DNA from: Streptomyces sp. BHT-5-2
GTDB taxonomy: Bacteria; Actinomycetota; Actinomycetes; Streptomycetales; Streptomycetaceae
Length of the DNA: 64,000 bases
Assembly (NCBI RefSeq): GCF_019774615.1
Contig: NZ_CP081496.1
Span: 2,728,001-2,792,000, forward strand
Reading direction: 5' to 3'
The position numbers and the translations under genes were made by a program. The notes under the pieces were generated by a model. It had not been told where the DNA came from. It did no database searches and saw only the letters and a program-made list of their open reading frames with translations. How positions within the stretch are numbered: the first letter of the stretch is position 1; each line of letters opens with the position of its first letter. Of this stretch, positions 44,346 to 52,470 are shown piece by piece.

Positions 44346-46004
44346 ATGCCTCACACCGACAGTCATCCGGTCGTCGTCCTCTACCTACGGCTCTCTCATG
44401 ATTCACATGTGTCCGACTCCCTGGAGGGCCAGGAAGCGGACTGCGTGCAGCGGGCCCGGGACCTGGCCGGGCCGGACGCGGAGATCAAGGTCTTCAGGGA
44501 AGTCGTCTCCGCATCCAAGGCCAAGGTACGTCGCAAGCAGTTCGACGCCATGACGGCCTACGTCCAAGAGCAGCGCCCGGCGTTCCTCATCGCCTGGAAG
44601 ATCGACCGGGTGACCCGCCAGGGCATCCGCCAGCTTGCGGACATCGTGGAGCTGGTGGAGGACACCGGAGTCCGCTTCATTTCCCTGAAGGACAACCTGG
44701 ACTCCGCCAACCCCGGGTGGGTCACCCTGGCGTCGTTCCTGGCGGAACAGGCCAAGGAGGAAGCCAAGAACATCCAGCTCCGTGTCTCCTCCCGCCAGCT
44801 CCGTGACCGGGAAAAGGGGCGGTGGACCAAGGAGCGGCCATTCGGATACGTGGTCAACCGTGACCGTCGGCTGGAGCCGCACCCGACAGAGGCAGCTGTC
44901 GTGCGCGGCATGGTGGAGGAGTACCTGGCCGGGGGAACGCTGCGGGGCATCGCGGCACGACTCACGGCGGAGGGTGTTCCATCCCTTCGGCACGCGAAGC
45001 GGACAGAACTGCTGGCGAAGCTCCGCGCGGCAGGGCGGGACGACGAGGCCGCCAAGATCGAGGAGACCCCCATACCGTTCCGCAACACGTGGGGCTTGAC
45101 GACAGTCCGGCACATCCTGGCGTCACCGGTGCTGGCCGGTTACCTCGTTCACCGGGGGAACCTCGTCGAGGACTCCGAAGGCGAACCCATACGCGTGGCG
45201 GATGGCTTGATCACGGCAGCGGAGCACCGCCGCATCCTGGCCCGTCTCGACTCGCGCAAGACCACGATCCGGAAGCCGGGTAAGCGCACAGGCAAGGGCG
45301 CGTCCCCGGGACGGTCGGTGACATTCCTCCTTGCCGGATTCATTCGCTGCGGCGACTGCGGTGGCGCCATGGTCGGCAATCGGCGGAAGCCTCCGCGTCG
45401 CAGCTACTACCGGTGTATCTCTCAGCTGCACGGACACCCGTGCTCCGGCCGGAGCGTCGTGGCACCGGCCTTGGAGGCACTGGTGGCGGACTGCGTGCTG
45501 TCCAAGCTGGCAGCCATGGAGCCGGATGACCCGATGCTTCACGCGGTGGCACAACGATGGCTGAAGACTTACGCGCCGGAGTACGACGCGGAGCGGTCCG
45601 AGTTCGACGCCAAAGCCCACTCCCTCCGCACTCGTTTGGAGGCCCTGGAGATCGCCCGATGGGAGCGTGGAGAGTTCGACGACGCGGAAGGGGCAGCCCG
45701 CTACGACCGCTTGCGTTCACGTATCTCTGAGCAACTGGCCGCCGTGGAAGGTGCGCTGTCCAAACTTCCGGAACCGACCATCGACCTGTCCATGTTGTTG
45801 GACCCTGAGGAGGCCCAGCAGGCGTTGGCGGGCGGGGACGGCAAGGTCCTGGAAGCTCGCCGGGATGTGTTGGGGCTGATTCTTCAGCGGGTCTATGTAG
45901 TACGGGAGGAGGTAGGCGTCCGACCCGCGTGGGCTGGCGAGGAAGACACTTACGTTCCGGTGTGCTTCCGTGAAGAGCCGAATGAGGCGCGCGAAGCGGC
46001 GTAG
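44346..46004 (+). CDS. large serine recombinase (integrase)
   Basis: A 552-residue large serine integrase. The resolvase domain carries nucleophile Ser17 in YLRLS, with later DRVTR and the long E helix; the recombinase domain spans about 155-290; a zinc ribbon (CGDCGGAM ... YYRC ... HPCSG) is at about 335-375; and a coiled-coil segment (residues 420-480) follows. It should integrate attP into the acetyltransferase attB and, with a directionality factor, excise. The ATG at 44346 is the first Met before the domain; the frame is open upstream through attL but that is chance. The ribosome site is weak. Confidence 0.95.
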   Translation: MPHTDSHPVVVLYLRLSHDSHVSDSLEGQEADCVQRARDLAGPDAEIKVFREVVSASKAKVRRKQFDAMTAYVQEQRPAFLIAWKIDRVTRQGIRQLADIVELVEDTGVRFISLKDNLDSANPGWVTLASFLAEQAKEEAKNIQLRVSSRQLRDREKGRWTKERPFGYVVNRDRRLEPHPTEAAVVRGMVEEYLAGGTLRGIAARLTAEGVPSLRHAKRTELLAKLRAAGRDDEAAKIEETPIPFRNTWGLTTVRHILASPVLAGYLVHRGNLVEDSEGEPIRVADGLITAAEHRRILARLDSRKTTIRKPGKRTGKGASPGRSVTFLLAGFIRCGDCGGAMVGNRRKPPRRSYYRCISQLHGHPCSGRSVVAPALEALVADCVLSKLAAMEPDDPMLHAVAQRWLKTYAPEYDAERSEFDAKAHSLRTRLEALEIARWERGEFDDAEGAARYDRLRSRISEQLAAVEGALSKLPEPTIDLSMLLDPEEAQQALAGGDGKVLEARRDVLGLILQRVYVVREEVGVRPAWAGEEDTYVPVCFREEPNEAREAA

Positions 46005-46020
46005 CGCCGACACGATGCCC

Positions 46021-46054
46021 AAGGGCCCGCCCCATTCGGGGGTGGGCCCTTTTC
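46021..46054 (+). terminator. integrase terminator
   Basis: Stem AAGGGCCC/GGGCCCTT extended by CCCC/GGGG, followed by TTTT (46051-46054), just after the integrase stop. This is a classical intrinsic terminator. Confidence 0.88.
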
Positions 46055-46253
46055 GCTGTCCCGGTGTCCCGTCCCGCCGGGCGCGGCGTGCGGCGGGCTG
46101 TCACGGGTCCCTGTGTACGGGGATAGAAGCGGGAACAACTCGCCGCCCGCGCATTCAGCCGCCGGCCAACGTTCGGCGCCGGGTGTCACGCGCCCCAGTG
46201 AACGACATCGGTACGCGCTGTACGGGCGGCGAACACGAAGACAGGAACGACGA
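46055..46253 (+). other. upstream region of the replication genes
   Basis: About 200 bases without a supported gene, between the integrase terminator and a small ORF. It should hold the promoter for the primase operon; no motif is assigned. Confidence 0.4.
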
Positions 46254-46505
46254 ATGACGGGGAAACCACCGAGCCGAGTGGAACAAGCACACGCACGCAT
46301 CACGGCAATGATTGCGTGGCTTGAAGACGCACTAGGGGATTTGACCACCGAAGACGGTTGCCTTATTTACGAGCAGATATTTTTCAAGGACCCGTACCCG
46401 GAATCCAGTAGCGGCGACAACGGCCGCCACCGGGAAAGGGAACGTACAGAACAACGTCGCAAGATTGCCGAATCTTACAAAGGCGACCAGGGGGAGCAGT
46501 GGTGA
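46254..46505 (+). CDS. small element protein upstream of the primase
   Basis: An 83-residue charged protein (MTGKPPSRVEQAHARITAMI...) with two predicted helices and a basic/acidic tail (HRERERTEQRRKIAES). AGGA is eight bases before the ATG. Its TGA overlaps the primase GTG (GTGA), so the two are coupled. No family recognised; an accessory replication or recombination-directionality role is possible but unproven. Confidence 0.65.
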   Translation: MTGKPPSRVEQAHARITAMIAWLEDALGDLTTEDGCLIYEQIFFKDPYPESSSGDNGRHRERERTEQRRKIAESYKGDQGEQW

Positions 46506-47944
46506 CCACCGATTCAAAATGGCAGGACCGTCTGTCGAACAAGGACGGAATCCGTCACGTTGATTACGCCCATTTCTGCGCGGAGCGGTTCGATGGACGC
46601 GTGTGCTTCTCCCCGCAACTTGGCTGGATGCAGTGGAACGGGACCGCATGGGAGATAGGGCACAAGCAGGCGCCCGCCATGGATGGAATGACAAAGGTCA
46701 GCAACGGTCTACTCGCCGAAGCAGGCCAAGGCGGTGCCGACTGGCTGGCGGAAGCAGCGATGAACCTGCGTCGAGCACACCACCGCAAGGCGATCGCCAC
46801 AGAACTGGAATCCCTCCCAGAATTGCATGTTGACGCTTCCTCCGTGGACGCGCATCCGCATTTGCTGACGTTCTCCAATGGGATCGTAAACCTGGATACT
46901 GGCGAGCTGCGCCCCGCGTACCCGGAATGCCTACTCACGCAGACCGCGCCGACGAACTACAACCCAGACGCTGAGTGTCCGCGCTGGCTGCAATTCCTGA
47001 ACGGCGTGTTTCCCGGTCAGTCGGAAGTCATCGACTACATGCAAACCCTGATCGGGTACGGCATCACCGGGCACAACCGGGAGCACGCATTCGCCGTGTG
47101 GTTCGGGGACAAGGGTCGCAATGGCAAGGGAACCATTATTCGGGCTCTGAAAAATGTCTTCGGCCCCAGCATCGTCAAGGACGTGGATTTCAGCGTTTTC
47201 GAAAGGGGCGGGAATGCTCACACTGAGGACATAGCGCGGATAGGCACCGCCCGCATTGTCACGGCGTCCGAGGGTAGCGAAGGCGCGCCCATGAACGATG
47301 AAGTCCTCAAGCGCCACGCGGGCGGGGACTCTATTCAGGCTCGGCACCTATACCGGGAGACGTTTGAATACGTGCCCCGGTACCTGATCGTGTTGCTGTC
47401 CAACTACCTGCCCCAGTTCCAAAGCCAGGGCGCGGCCATCTGGTCTCGCGTGCGAGCCGTGGAGTTCACCGAGTCGTTCGCCGGACGGGAGGACCGCCAC
47501 CTGGACGAAGCACTGGCCGCAGAGGCTGAAGGGATCGCGGCATGGTGCGTTCGGGGAGCCGTCCGCTACCACAGGGACGGGCTCAAGTCGCCAGAGGCAG
47601 TAAGCGCTACCACGCGCAAGCACAAGGAAGCTGTAAACCCGCTGGCGCCCTTGATTGACGACCTGTTCGTGTTCGACGCGGACGCCAAGGTCCGGCGGTC
47701 CGAGTTCAACCAAGCACTGAAGGAGTGGAAGGACGCCAACGGCATTGCCCGCAACCGCTTCACGCCGCAGTTCACCAAGTTCCGGCTAGCTGAGTCCGGC
47801 GTCCGGGAAGTCAAGACAGACGGCACCTGGCATCTCACGGGCATACGTCTGACTCCCGAGGACGGGGGCACCGCCGGGGTCAGAATCGCCCCCGTTGCGA
47901 TTCTGAACTCGCCCGGTACGCCAAGGGTGTTCCCCGCTGCCTGA
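46502..47944 (+). CDS. phage/plasmid primase-helicase, P4/D5 type
   Basis: A 480-residue replication protein. An N-terminal D5_N-like region (residues 20-180, with HPHLLTFSNGIVNLDTGEL) precedes an SF3 helicase domain with Walker A GDKGRNGKGT at residues 202-211, a Walker B/sensor region around IGTARIVTASEGSEG, and LIVLLSNYLPQFQSQGAAIWSRVRAVEF. The C-terminus looks like a DNA-binding winged helix. It should unwind the element's origin; an archaeo-eukaryotic primase part is not evident, so it may be helicase only. The second of two adjacent GTGs has better spacing to GGGGGAG. Confidence 0.92.
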   Translation: MTTDSKWQDRLSNKDGIRHVDYAHFCAERFDGRVCFSPQLGWMQWNGTAWEIGHKQAPAMDGMTKVSNGLLAEAGQGGADWLAEAAMNLRRAHHRKAIATELESLPELHVDASSVDAHPHLLTFSNGIVNLDTGELRPAYPECLLTQTAPTNYNPDAECPRWLQFLNGVFPGQSEVIDYMQTLIGYGITGHNREHAFAVWFGDKGRNGKGTIIRALKNVFGPSIVKDVDFSVFERGGNAHTEDIARIGTARIVTASEGSEGAPMNDEVLKRHAGGDSIQARHLYRETFEYVPRYLIVLLSNYLPQFQSQGAAIWSRVRAVEFTESFAGREDRHLDEALAAEAEGIAAWCVRGAVRYHRDGLKSPEAVSATTRKHKEAVNPLAPLIDDLFVFDADAKVRRSEFNQALKEWKDANGIARNRFTPQFTKFRLAESGVREVKTDGTWHLTGIRLTPEDGGTAGVRIAPVAILNSPGTPRVFPAA

Positions 47945-47948
47945 ACCC

Positions 47949-48027
47949 CAGGGCAAAAAAGTAACCCTCTCTCAAACCCTCTTACGTGTATATGAGGGAT
48001 TTGAAGAAAGGACACTTTTTTGCCCTG
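47949..48027. repeat. origin-like inverted repeat with iterons
   Basis: A perfect 14-bp inverted repeat, CAGGGCAAAAAAGT (47949-47962) and its complement (48014-48027), starts just five bases after the primase stop. The 51 bases between contain AACCCTCT twice and GAGGG once inverted, plus AT-rich ACGTGTATATGAGGG. An AT-rich palindrome with iteron-like repeats next to a D5-type helicase gene suggests the element's replication origin. The role is inferred. Confidence 0.6.
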
Positions 48028-48123
48028 CTCGGCCGGAGCGCCGGAGACACCCTCTGGCGAACACCCGACAAGGGAACTAGGGACTTCCGGCCGGCTGGCC
48101 TATTCAGGAGTCACAGGACAGTG

Positions 48124-48170
48124 CCCTGCTTGCCCACTGCAGCGGGCCCTCAGCTAGTGGGCCAGCAGGG
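48124..48170 (+). other. structured RNA-like hairpin
   Basis: CCCTGC-TT-GCCCACT pairs with AGTGGGC-CA-GCAGGG: 13 base pairs with one symmetric 2x2 internal loop and a 17-nt apical loop. It lies in the untranslated stretch between the primase and the capsid genes. Function unknown. Confidence 0.45.
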
Positions 48171-48285
48171 GGTGTCACGACCCCCAGTAAATGGTTTCAG
48201 AAGCAGGGCCCCGCTACGTAGGGGGTTCTCCATCCGGCGGCGTCCGGGTGCGCGCTCTGCGCTACCAACCGGCCACCCCACCTCG

Positions 48286-48315
48286 CGCTCCGGTACCCCC
48301 GGAGCGGGGGGTTTT
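48286..48315 (+). terminator. terminator with mutually exclusive hairpins before the capsid operon
   Basis: CGCTCCGG (48286-48293) pairs perfectly with CCGGAGCG (48299-48306) around TACCC; alternatively CCCCCG (48296-48301) pairs with CGGGGG (48305-48310) directly before GTTTT (48311-48315). The two stems cannot coexist. The second has the form of an intrinsic terminator. This could end transcription from the primase, or form a regulated switch ahead of the capsid genes. Confidence 0.6.
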
Positions 48316-48345
48316 CACATGCCTAGAACTCCCCCTGGAGGAACC

Positions 48346-48597
48346 GTGATTTTTGACCGCATCAATCTGACCCGGCGGGTCCTCGCTGCCCTTTGCGCCG
48401 CCCTGGATCTCGCACGCGAAGATGCCGACCATGCCGGTATTTCGGAAGTTTCCGCCGTACGGGAGAAGGTCGCGAAGGACCTTGGCGAAGTAGTCCGCAA
48501 CGCCTTCAACAACGGCGGCATTACGGAGGCAGAGGCCAAGTTCGCCATGCGCCCGATCTACTCCACGGCGAACGAGGTGCACCACGGCGGTGTCTGA
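48346..48597 (+). CDS. small element protein, first of the capsid operon
   Basis: An 83-residue, mostly helical protein (VIFDRINLTRRVLAALCAALD...) rich in A, E and D. The GTG at 48346 is chosen for GGAGG four bases upstream; an ATG at 48319 would add nine residues. Its TGA overlaps the start of the next gene. No family recognised; place in the operon suggests a structural or assembly role. Confidence 0.65.
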   Translation: MIFDRINLTRRVLAALCAALDLAREDADHAGISEVSAVREKVAKDLGEVVRNAFNNGGITEAEAKFAMRPIYSTANEVHHGGV

Positions 48598-49012
48598 GCA
48601 GACCGAGACGACTGCAGGCGCCTCCCTGGCGGCTTCGGAAGCAGTTGCGACCCTGGCGGCATCCGAGACTGCACAGGACCCCGCAGACGGCGGCACAGCA
48701 CCTGAGACGGAAGCGCTCCAGGGGCGTGTCCGGGAGCTGGAGGAGGAGCGGGACCGCCTGGCGGCCGAGAGGGCCGAGCGGGACCGCGCGGACGCCATGG
48801 TGGCCGTTGTACGCCGATACCACTACGTGACGCAGGAGATCGTCCAGGCTCTCCCCGAAGACTTCCCTGCGGACCGCCTGGAAGCCGTGGCGTGCGCCAT
48901 CAACCAGGCCATGCATACGGCCCACAACCCGCCTGGCATCGGGCGCGGGGGCCTCACCCCGTCCGAGGAGCGCCGGGCCACCTGGGACGGCCTGTTCCGC
49001 TCCGCACTCTGA
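48590..49012 (+). CDS. scaffold-like coiled-coil protein
   Basis: A 140-residue acidic protein. Residues 1-40 are disordered (A, T, S, E-rich); residues 43-75 form a strong heptad coiled coil (LQGRVRELEEERDRLAAERAERDRA-type); the C-terminus is a small folded region. It lies directly upstream of the major capsid gene, the classical place of phage scaffolding proteins, and the capsid protein lacks a built-in scaffold domain. Scaffold function is inferred from place and shape. The GTG start overlaps the previous stop. Confidence 0.6.
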   Translation: MSEQTETTAGASLAASEAVATLAASETAQDPADGGTAPETEALQGRVRELEEERDRLAAERAERDRADAMVAVVRRYHYVTQEIVQALPEDFPADRLEAVACAINQAMHTAHNPPGIGRGGLTPSEERRATWDGLFRSAL

Positions 49013-49042
49013 TCACCTCAACTACCAAGCAAGGACAACTAC

Positions 49043-49885
49043 TTGTCTCTTCTGACTACCACTCCCGGCGTAGCAGGCATCACCCCCGACGACTACGGCC
49101 CGCTGATCGTCCAGCCCGTGGAACGGGAAAGCGTCGCCCTCCAGGTCGCCAGCACGCTGAAGACGAGCAGCACCAAGGTTCATATCCCGATCGTCCACAC
49201 CGACGCGGGCGCCTCGTTCGTGGCGGAGGGGGAAGAGATAGCCCCCACTGACGCCATGCTGGGAGAGCTGGAGGTCGTCCCCGCCAAGTGCGCGGGTCTG
49301 TCCATCGTGTCGTCCGAACTGGCGGAGGACAGCGACCCGGACGCGCAGAAGCTCGTGGGAGATGGGCTGGCCCGCTCGATCGCCGGGGCCCTGGACCGCT
49401 CGTTCTTCGGTGCCCTCTCCGCCCCGAACCCGGCGGGCCTGGAGGCCGTGGACGGCGTGGGCATCGTGGACGCTGGGGCCAAGTTCACCAACCTGGACGC
49501 GTTCCAGGAGGCCATCAACCGTGCTGAGGACGTGGGCGCCACCATCACGGCGTTCGCGGCGAATCCGGCAGACGCCCTGACTTTGGGCAAGCTCAAGCAG
49601 ACCAAGGACAGCAACGTTCCGCTGCTGGGTTCCGATCCGACCGCGCCGACGCGACGCACGGTGTTGGGCGTTCCGATGTACGTCTCCAACGCGGTGACCG
49701 CCGGAACCGTCTGGGCGGTTCCCCGGGACCGGGTGATGGTTGTCATGCGCCGCGACGTGACCCTGGACGTTTCCAAGCACGCCAGGTTTACGCGGGACCA
49801 GGTAGCCATCAAGGCCACCATGCGAGCGGCACACGCCTTCCCGCATCCGGCGGCTATCCAGAGAATCAGCCTCAACAAGGCGTAA
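49043..49885 (+). CDS. HK97-fold phage major capsid protein
   Basis: A 280-residue major capsid protein of the Phage_capsid family. The N-arm and E-loop (PLIVQPVERESVALQVASTL, IPIVHTDAGASFVAEGEEI), spine-helix segment (SSELAEDSDPDAQKLVGDGLARSIAGALDRSFF) and the P-domain end (VMRRDVTLDVSKHARFTRDQVAIKATMRAAHAF) are clear. It starts directly at the mature core, so it has no delta (scaffold) domain and needs no protease. The TTG start is fixed by AAGGAC seven bases upstream. An encapsulin-like nanocompartment role is a second possibility, but the scaffold-like gene before it favours a virion. Confidence 0.88.
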   Translation: MSLLTTTPGVAGITPDDYGPLIVQPVERESVALQVASTLKTSSTKVHIPIVHTDAGASFVAEGEEIAPTDAMLGELEVVPAKCAGLSIVSSELAEDSDPDAQKLVGDGLARSIAGALDRSFFGALSAPNPAGLEAVDGVGIVDAGAKFTNLDAFQEAINRAEDVGATITAFAANPADALTLGKLKQTKDSNVPLLGSDPTAPTRRTVLGVPMYVSNAVTAGTVWAVPRDRVMVVMRRDVTLDVSKHARFTRDQVAIKATMRAAHAFPHPAAIQRISLNKA

Positions 49886-49891
49886 AGGAAA

Positions 49892-49922
49892 GGGAGCCGA
49901 ATCCGCCATGGGCTCGGCTCCC
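49892..49922 (+). terminator. capsid operon terminator
   Basis: A perfect 9-bp stem (GGGAGCCGA with TCGGCTCCC) around a 13-nt loop, followed by TCCCTTTC, seven bases past the capsid stop. Confidence 0.82.
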
Positions 49923-50248
49923 TCCCTTTCATCCCGGGCGACGATCACGACCCGGCGAACCTTCAGGCTCTGTGCCGGTGGCATCACGCGCGGAAGTCCA
50001 GCGCGGAGGGCGCGGCGGCCAGGTGGAGGCGGGTGTCTAGGTGGAGGCCGGAGGGGCGGCATCCGGGGGAGCTGGGCTGAGCCAACAACATTGGGGCAGG
50101 TCCAGAACCTGACCGGTCCACCGGCGAGTGGAAGGTGCTTGCTCGCTCGCCCCAACGCAGGTCCACCGTAAAGGCGTTCCGCCGGCATCGCCTCGGGTAG
50201 GTTGTCCGAAGCTGTTCGAACCACGCTGAGCGACCAGGGGGCAATCTC
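49923..50248. other. untranslated stretch after the capsid operon
   Basis: No gene is supported on either strand; frames here lack starts and codon bias. It should contain the promoter for the 57-residue membrane protein. Confidence 0.4.
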
Positions 50249-50422
50249 GTGAACGAAGACGAGATCAGGCGTGCCGTGGCACGGGGGATTCAGGATTACG
50301 AGAGGACGCGGCCGAAGCCTAAGGGGCTCATCGCGGAAGCAGGGAGCGCCGCATGTGGCTGCGTTGCAATGTTCTTCGTGGCCTTGGTGATTCTAGGTGC
50401 CGTTGCGGCTTACAACAGGTAA
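50249..50422 (+). CDS. 57-residue single-helix membrane protein
   Basis: A short ORF (VNEDEIRRAVARGIQDYERT...) with a charged cytoplasmic helix of about 30 residues, then one hydrophobic helix CGCVAMFFVALVILGAVAAY and a short basic tail. GGGGG lies eight bases before the GTG. The layout resembles small phage membrane proteins (holin-like or superinfection/immunity), but no family is recognised. Confidence 0.6.
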   Translation: MNEDEIRRAVARGIQDYERTRPKPKGLIAEAGSAACGCVAMFFVALVILGAVAAYNR

Positions 50423-50710
50423 TGCTGGCTGACATCAATTGCACTGGACGCGAGAACACGGATACCCACCAGGGCAGTTGACAAGCAAGCCCTGGGGGTA
50501 TCCCCCTCTGGGCTGGACGGAAGACCGAAGCGTGATAGCGGCTCGGAATCTGTACGGGTTCCAAGGTCGTCAGAGGGGGCCGAGTGCACCACACTCGGCG
50601 GTTGACCTACAGAGATGCCTAATAAACGGCAGGGCTCAAGCGCTACTAACGCACGTTTCAGCCCAAGCCCGGAAGAATTTGCGGAGCCTGCCCAATGTGC
50701 CTTCTTGCGA
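50423..50710. other. intergenic region between the small membrane protein and the XRE gene
   Basis: About 290 bases. A 91-codon open frame exists on the plus strand (50439-50714) but has no ribosome site and poor codon bias, so no gene is called. Confidence 0.4.
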
Positions 50711-51817
50711 TTAGGCAGCTTCTACTTCCGCCATGAGGAGCCGCAACGTAAGTGAGTGCTTTTCGGGTGGCAAGGCGTTCAGGGCACCCCTCGCGTACGC
50801 TGCGCCTCCAGCCTTGTCTCCCGAGCGGGCGAGCATGAGCCCCCGGTGCATCTCAAGGTGTGTTGCGAACCGGGGCAATGTGGCGGGCAGTTCCCTTCGC
50901 GCCGCGTCCTGCGCCGCTACCGCTGTGCCCTCGTCTCCGAGCCGCGCGGCCAGCAGCGAGACGAAGACGTTCATGCGCCACCACGGAACGGCGTAGTCCG
51001 AGGTCTGTTCGTACGACGCGGCCTTGTCGAAGGCGTGGCGTCCCTGGTCCATCAACTTCCGCGCCGTTGCGTGGTCGCCACGGATCGCCGCCGCATGGGC
51101 CTTGCCCATGATGGCGTTGAGGAGCCCCAGCGACGGCTTGTCGCTGATGGCCATTGCCTGATCGGCGAGTACGTCCGCGACTCCGAGGGAGGCGCCCTCG
51201 TACCCGAGTGCGATGGCCGCACGCCCCCGGACCCACACCCGAGCCTGATCGTCCCCGGATTGGTCGGCGGCCCTGGCGGCCATGCGGTACCAGTTCACGG
51301 CCTTGGAGCCGTCGGAGCCGGGGAACGTCTTGGCGTAGAGGGTCATGAGGCGGGAGGCCACGGACCAGAGGTGCGGGTTGTCCAGTTGTTGTTGGACGAC
51401 GACGAGTTCACCGGAGACCCGTCGCTGAATGTCGGCGGCGCCGAGACTCATGTACTCGGTTCCGTAGGTGGCCAGCTTGTCTTCCCAGTCGTCTCCTGAA
51501 GGCCCGCCAGCGAGTCGGGCACTGAACCCTGCGGTCAGGAGGTCAGAGGCCACGAGAGGCGCTATGGCGGTCGCCGCCGCATCGGACAAGAACTTACGTC
51601 GCTTCACTTCACCCTCCAGCACGGCTAGGGGCACGTCGAGGACGGCCGAGAGGCACCGGAGGTAGAACGGCCCCGGTGTCACCTTGGAACGCTCCCAGCG
51701 GCTGATGTACTCCCGGTCCAGATTCGTGCCGAAGGCATCGTTGATCGCTGACGCCAGCCGTCCCTGCGACCAGCTGCGCGCTTTCCGGAGGTCCGTGATT
51801 AGTTCCCCGATGGCCAT
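50711..51817 (-). CDS. XRE-family regulator with TPR domain
   Basis: A 368-residue protein: an N-terminal Cro/CI-type HTH (residues 4-65, WSQGRLASAINDAFGTNLDREYISRWERSKVTP-region) and a long C-terminal helical TPR-like domain (residues 110-360). This architecture is common in streptomycete regulators; in a mobile element it is the best candidate for the repressor. It is divergent from a small-protein operon across three GCCCCTA repeats that may be its operator. Confidence 0.85.
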   Translation of the reverse strand: MAIGELITDLRKARSWSQGRLASAINDAFGTNLDREYISRWERSKVTPGPFYLRCLSAVLDVPLAVLEGEVKRRKFLSDAAATAIAPLVASDLLTAGFSARLAGGPSGDDWEDKLATYGTEYMSLGAADIQRRVSGELVVVQQQLDNPHLWSVASRLMTLYAKTFPGSDGSKAVNWYRMAARAADQSGDDQARVWVRGRAAIALGYEGASLGVADVLADQAMAISDKPSLGLLNAIMGKAHAAAIRGDHATARKLMDQGRHAFDKAASYEQTSDYAVPWWRMNVFVSLLAARLGDEGTAVAAQDAARRELPATLPRFATHLEMHRGLMLARSGDKAGGAAYARGALNALPPEKHSLTLRLLMAEVEAA

Positions 51818-51828
51818 GCCCCCATGGT

Positions 51829-51899
51829 GCCCCTACAAGTGCCACTAGGTGGATCACCAATCCCCACTGGCAGCCCACTTGCCCCTAGGAATGCCCCTA
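51829..51899. promoter_or_regulatory. GCCCCTA repeats in the XRE divergent promoter region
   Basis: TGCCCCTA occurs three times in direct orientation (GCCCCTA at 51829-51835, 51881-51887, 51893-51899); the last two are 12 bp apart. They sit between the XRE gene and the divergent operon and are candidate operators. Confidence 0.5.
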
Positions 51900-51961
51900 C
51901 GGCGTGTCACTGGGCGGCGGGATGCTCCGTGCACCGACACGCGAGGGGACGGCGAGAAGCC

Positions 51962-52171
51962 ATGAGCAACCCGATTCGGTACAGCCAACCACCTGTGGAA
52001 CTCCACCTGGACGCCTGGCTGTTGGACGGCGTCCCGGCGCCGAGCTGCAAGGTGTGCGCCGCTCTGGACTTCCAGCGGAGCCAGGCCCGGAAGCGGAACG
52101 ATTGGGCATCTGCCTGCGCCGCTGCTCGGGAGATCAGGAATCACCGCCGGGGGCACGGCGAACCGTTGTGA
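51962..52171 (+). CDS. small CxxC protein next to the XRE regulator
   Basis: A 69-residue soluble protein with LDAWLLDGVPAPSCKVCAALD and a basic C-terminus (RKRNDWASACAAAREIRNHRRGHG). The CKVC pair may bind metal. Small proteins of this type often accompany streptomycete XRE regulators. Function unknown. Confidence 0.65.
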   Translation: MSNPIRYSQPPVELHLDAWLLDGVPAPSCKVCAALDFQRSQARKRNDWASACAAAREIRNHRRGHGEPL

Positions 52172-52470
52172 ACGTCGCCGGACCGCTTCCCCTGGCCGAA
52201 TACGCCGGCCCAACTGCCCTGCGGCGGGCGGCCGGAAGTCCCCCGATCGGCAAGCCTTCGAGCACGGGCAGACGTGCCCGGCCTGAGTGGACGCGCTCAG
52301 GCTCCGGCTCCGGTCCGCCCCTTTACCGGGGTGCCGCCCTGGGCGGTGAGGGCACCCGCTTCGGCACCCAGGACAGCCGAAGCACCCAGACGCCCGCCCG
52401 GCTGCCGGAAGCCCTGGCAGGTCAGCAGCCGGGACGGGCCATCGGTGAACCACAACAAGGAGGCACGCAC
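52172..52470 (+). other. spacer between two element genes
   Basis: The frame of the next gene is open across this stretch from a GTG at 52168, but its composition (G, S, R, P-rich) is not protein-like and AGGAGG lies just before the ATG at 52471. I therefore treat it as non-coding. Confidence 0.45.

Noticed and set aside
49043..49885. Encapsulin instead of phage capsid
   Set aside because: No cargo enzyme neighbours; a scaffold-like gene, integrase and phage-type helicase are adjacent. Kept only as a second possibility.
52168..52470. N-terminal extension of the GRDP-like protein from GTG 52168
   Set aside because: Composition is not protein-like and a strong ribosome site marks the ATG at 52471.
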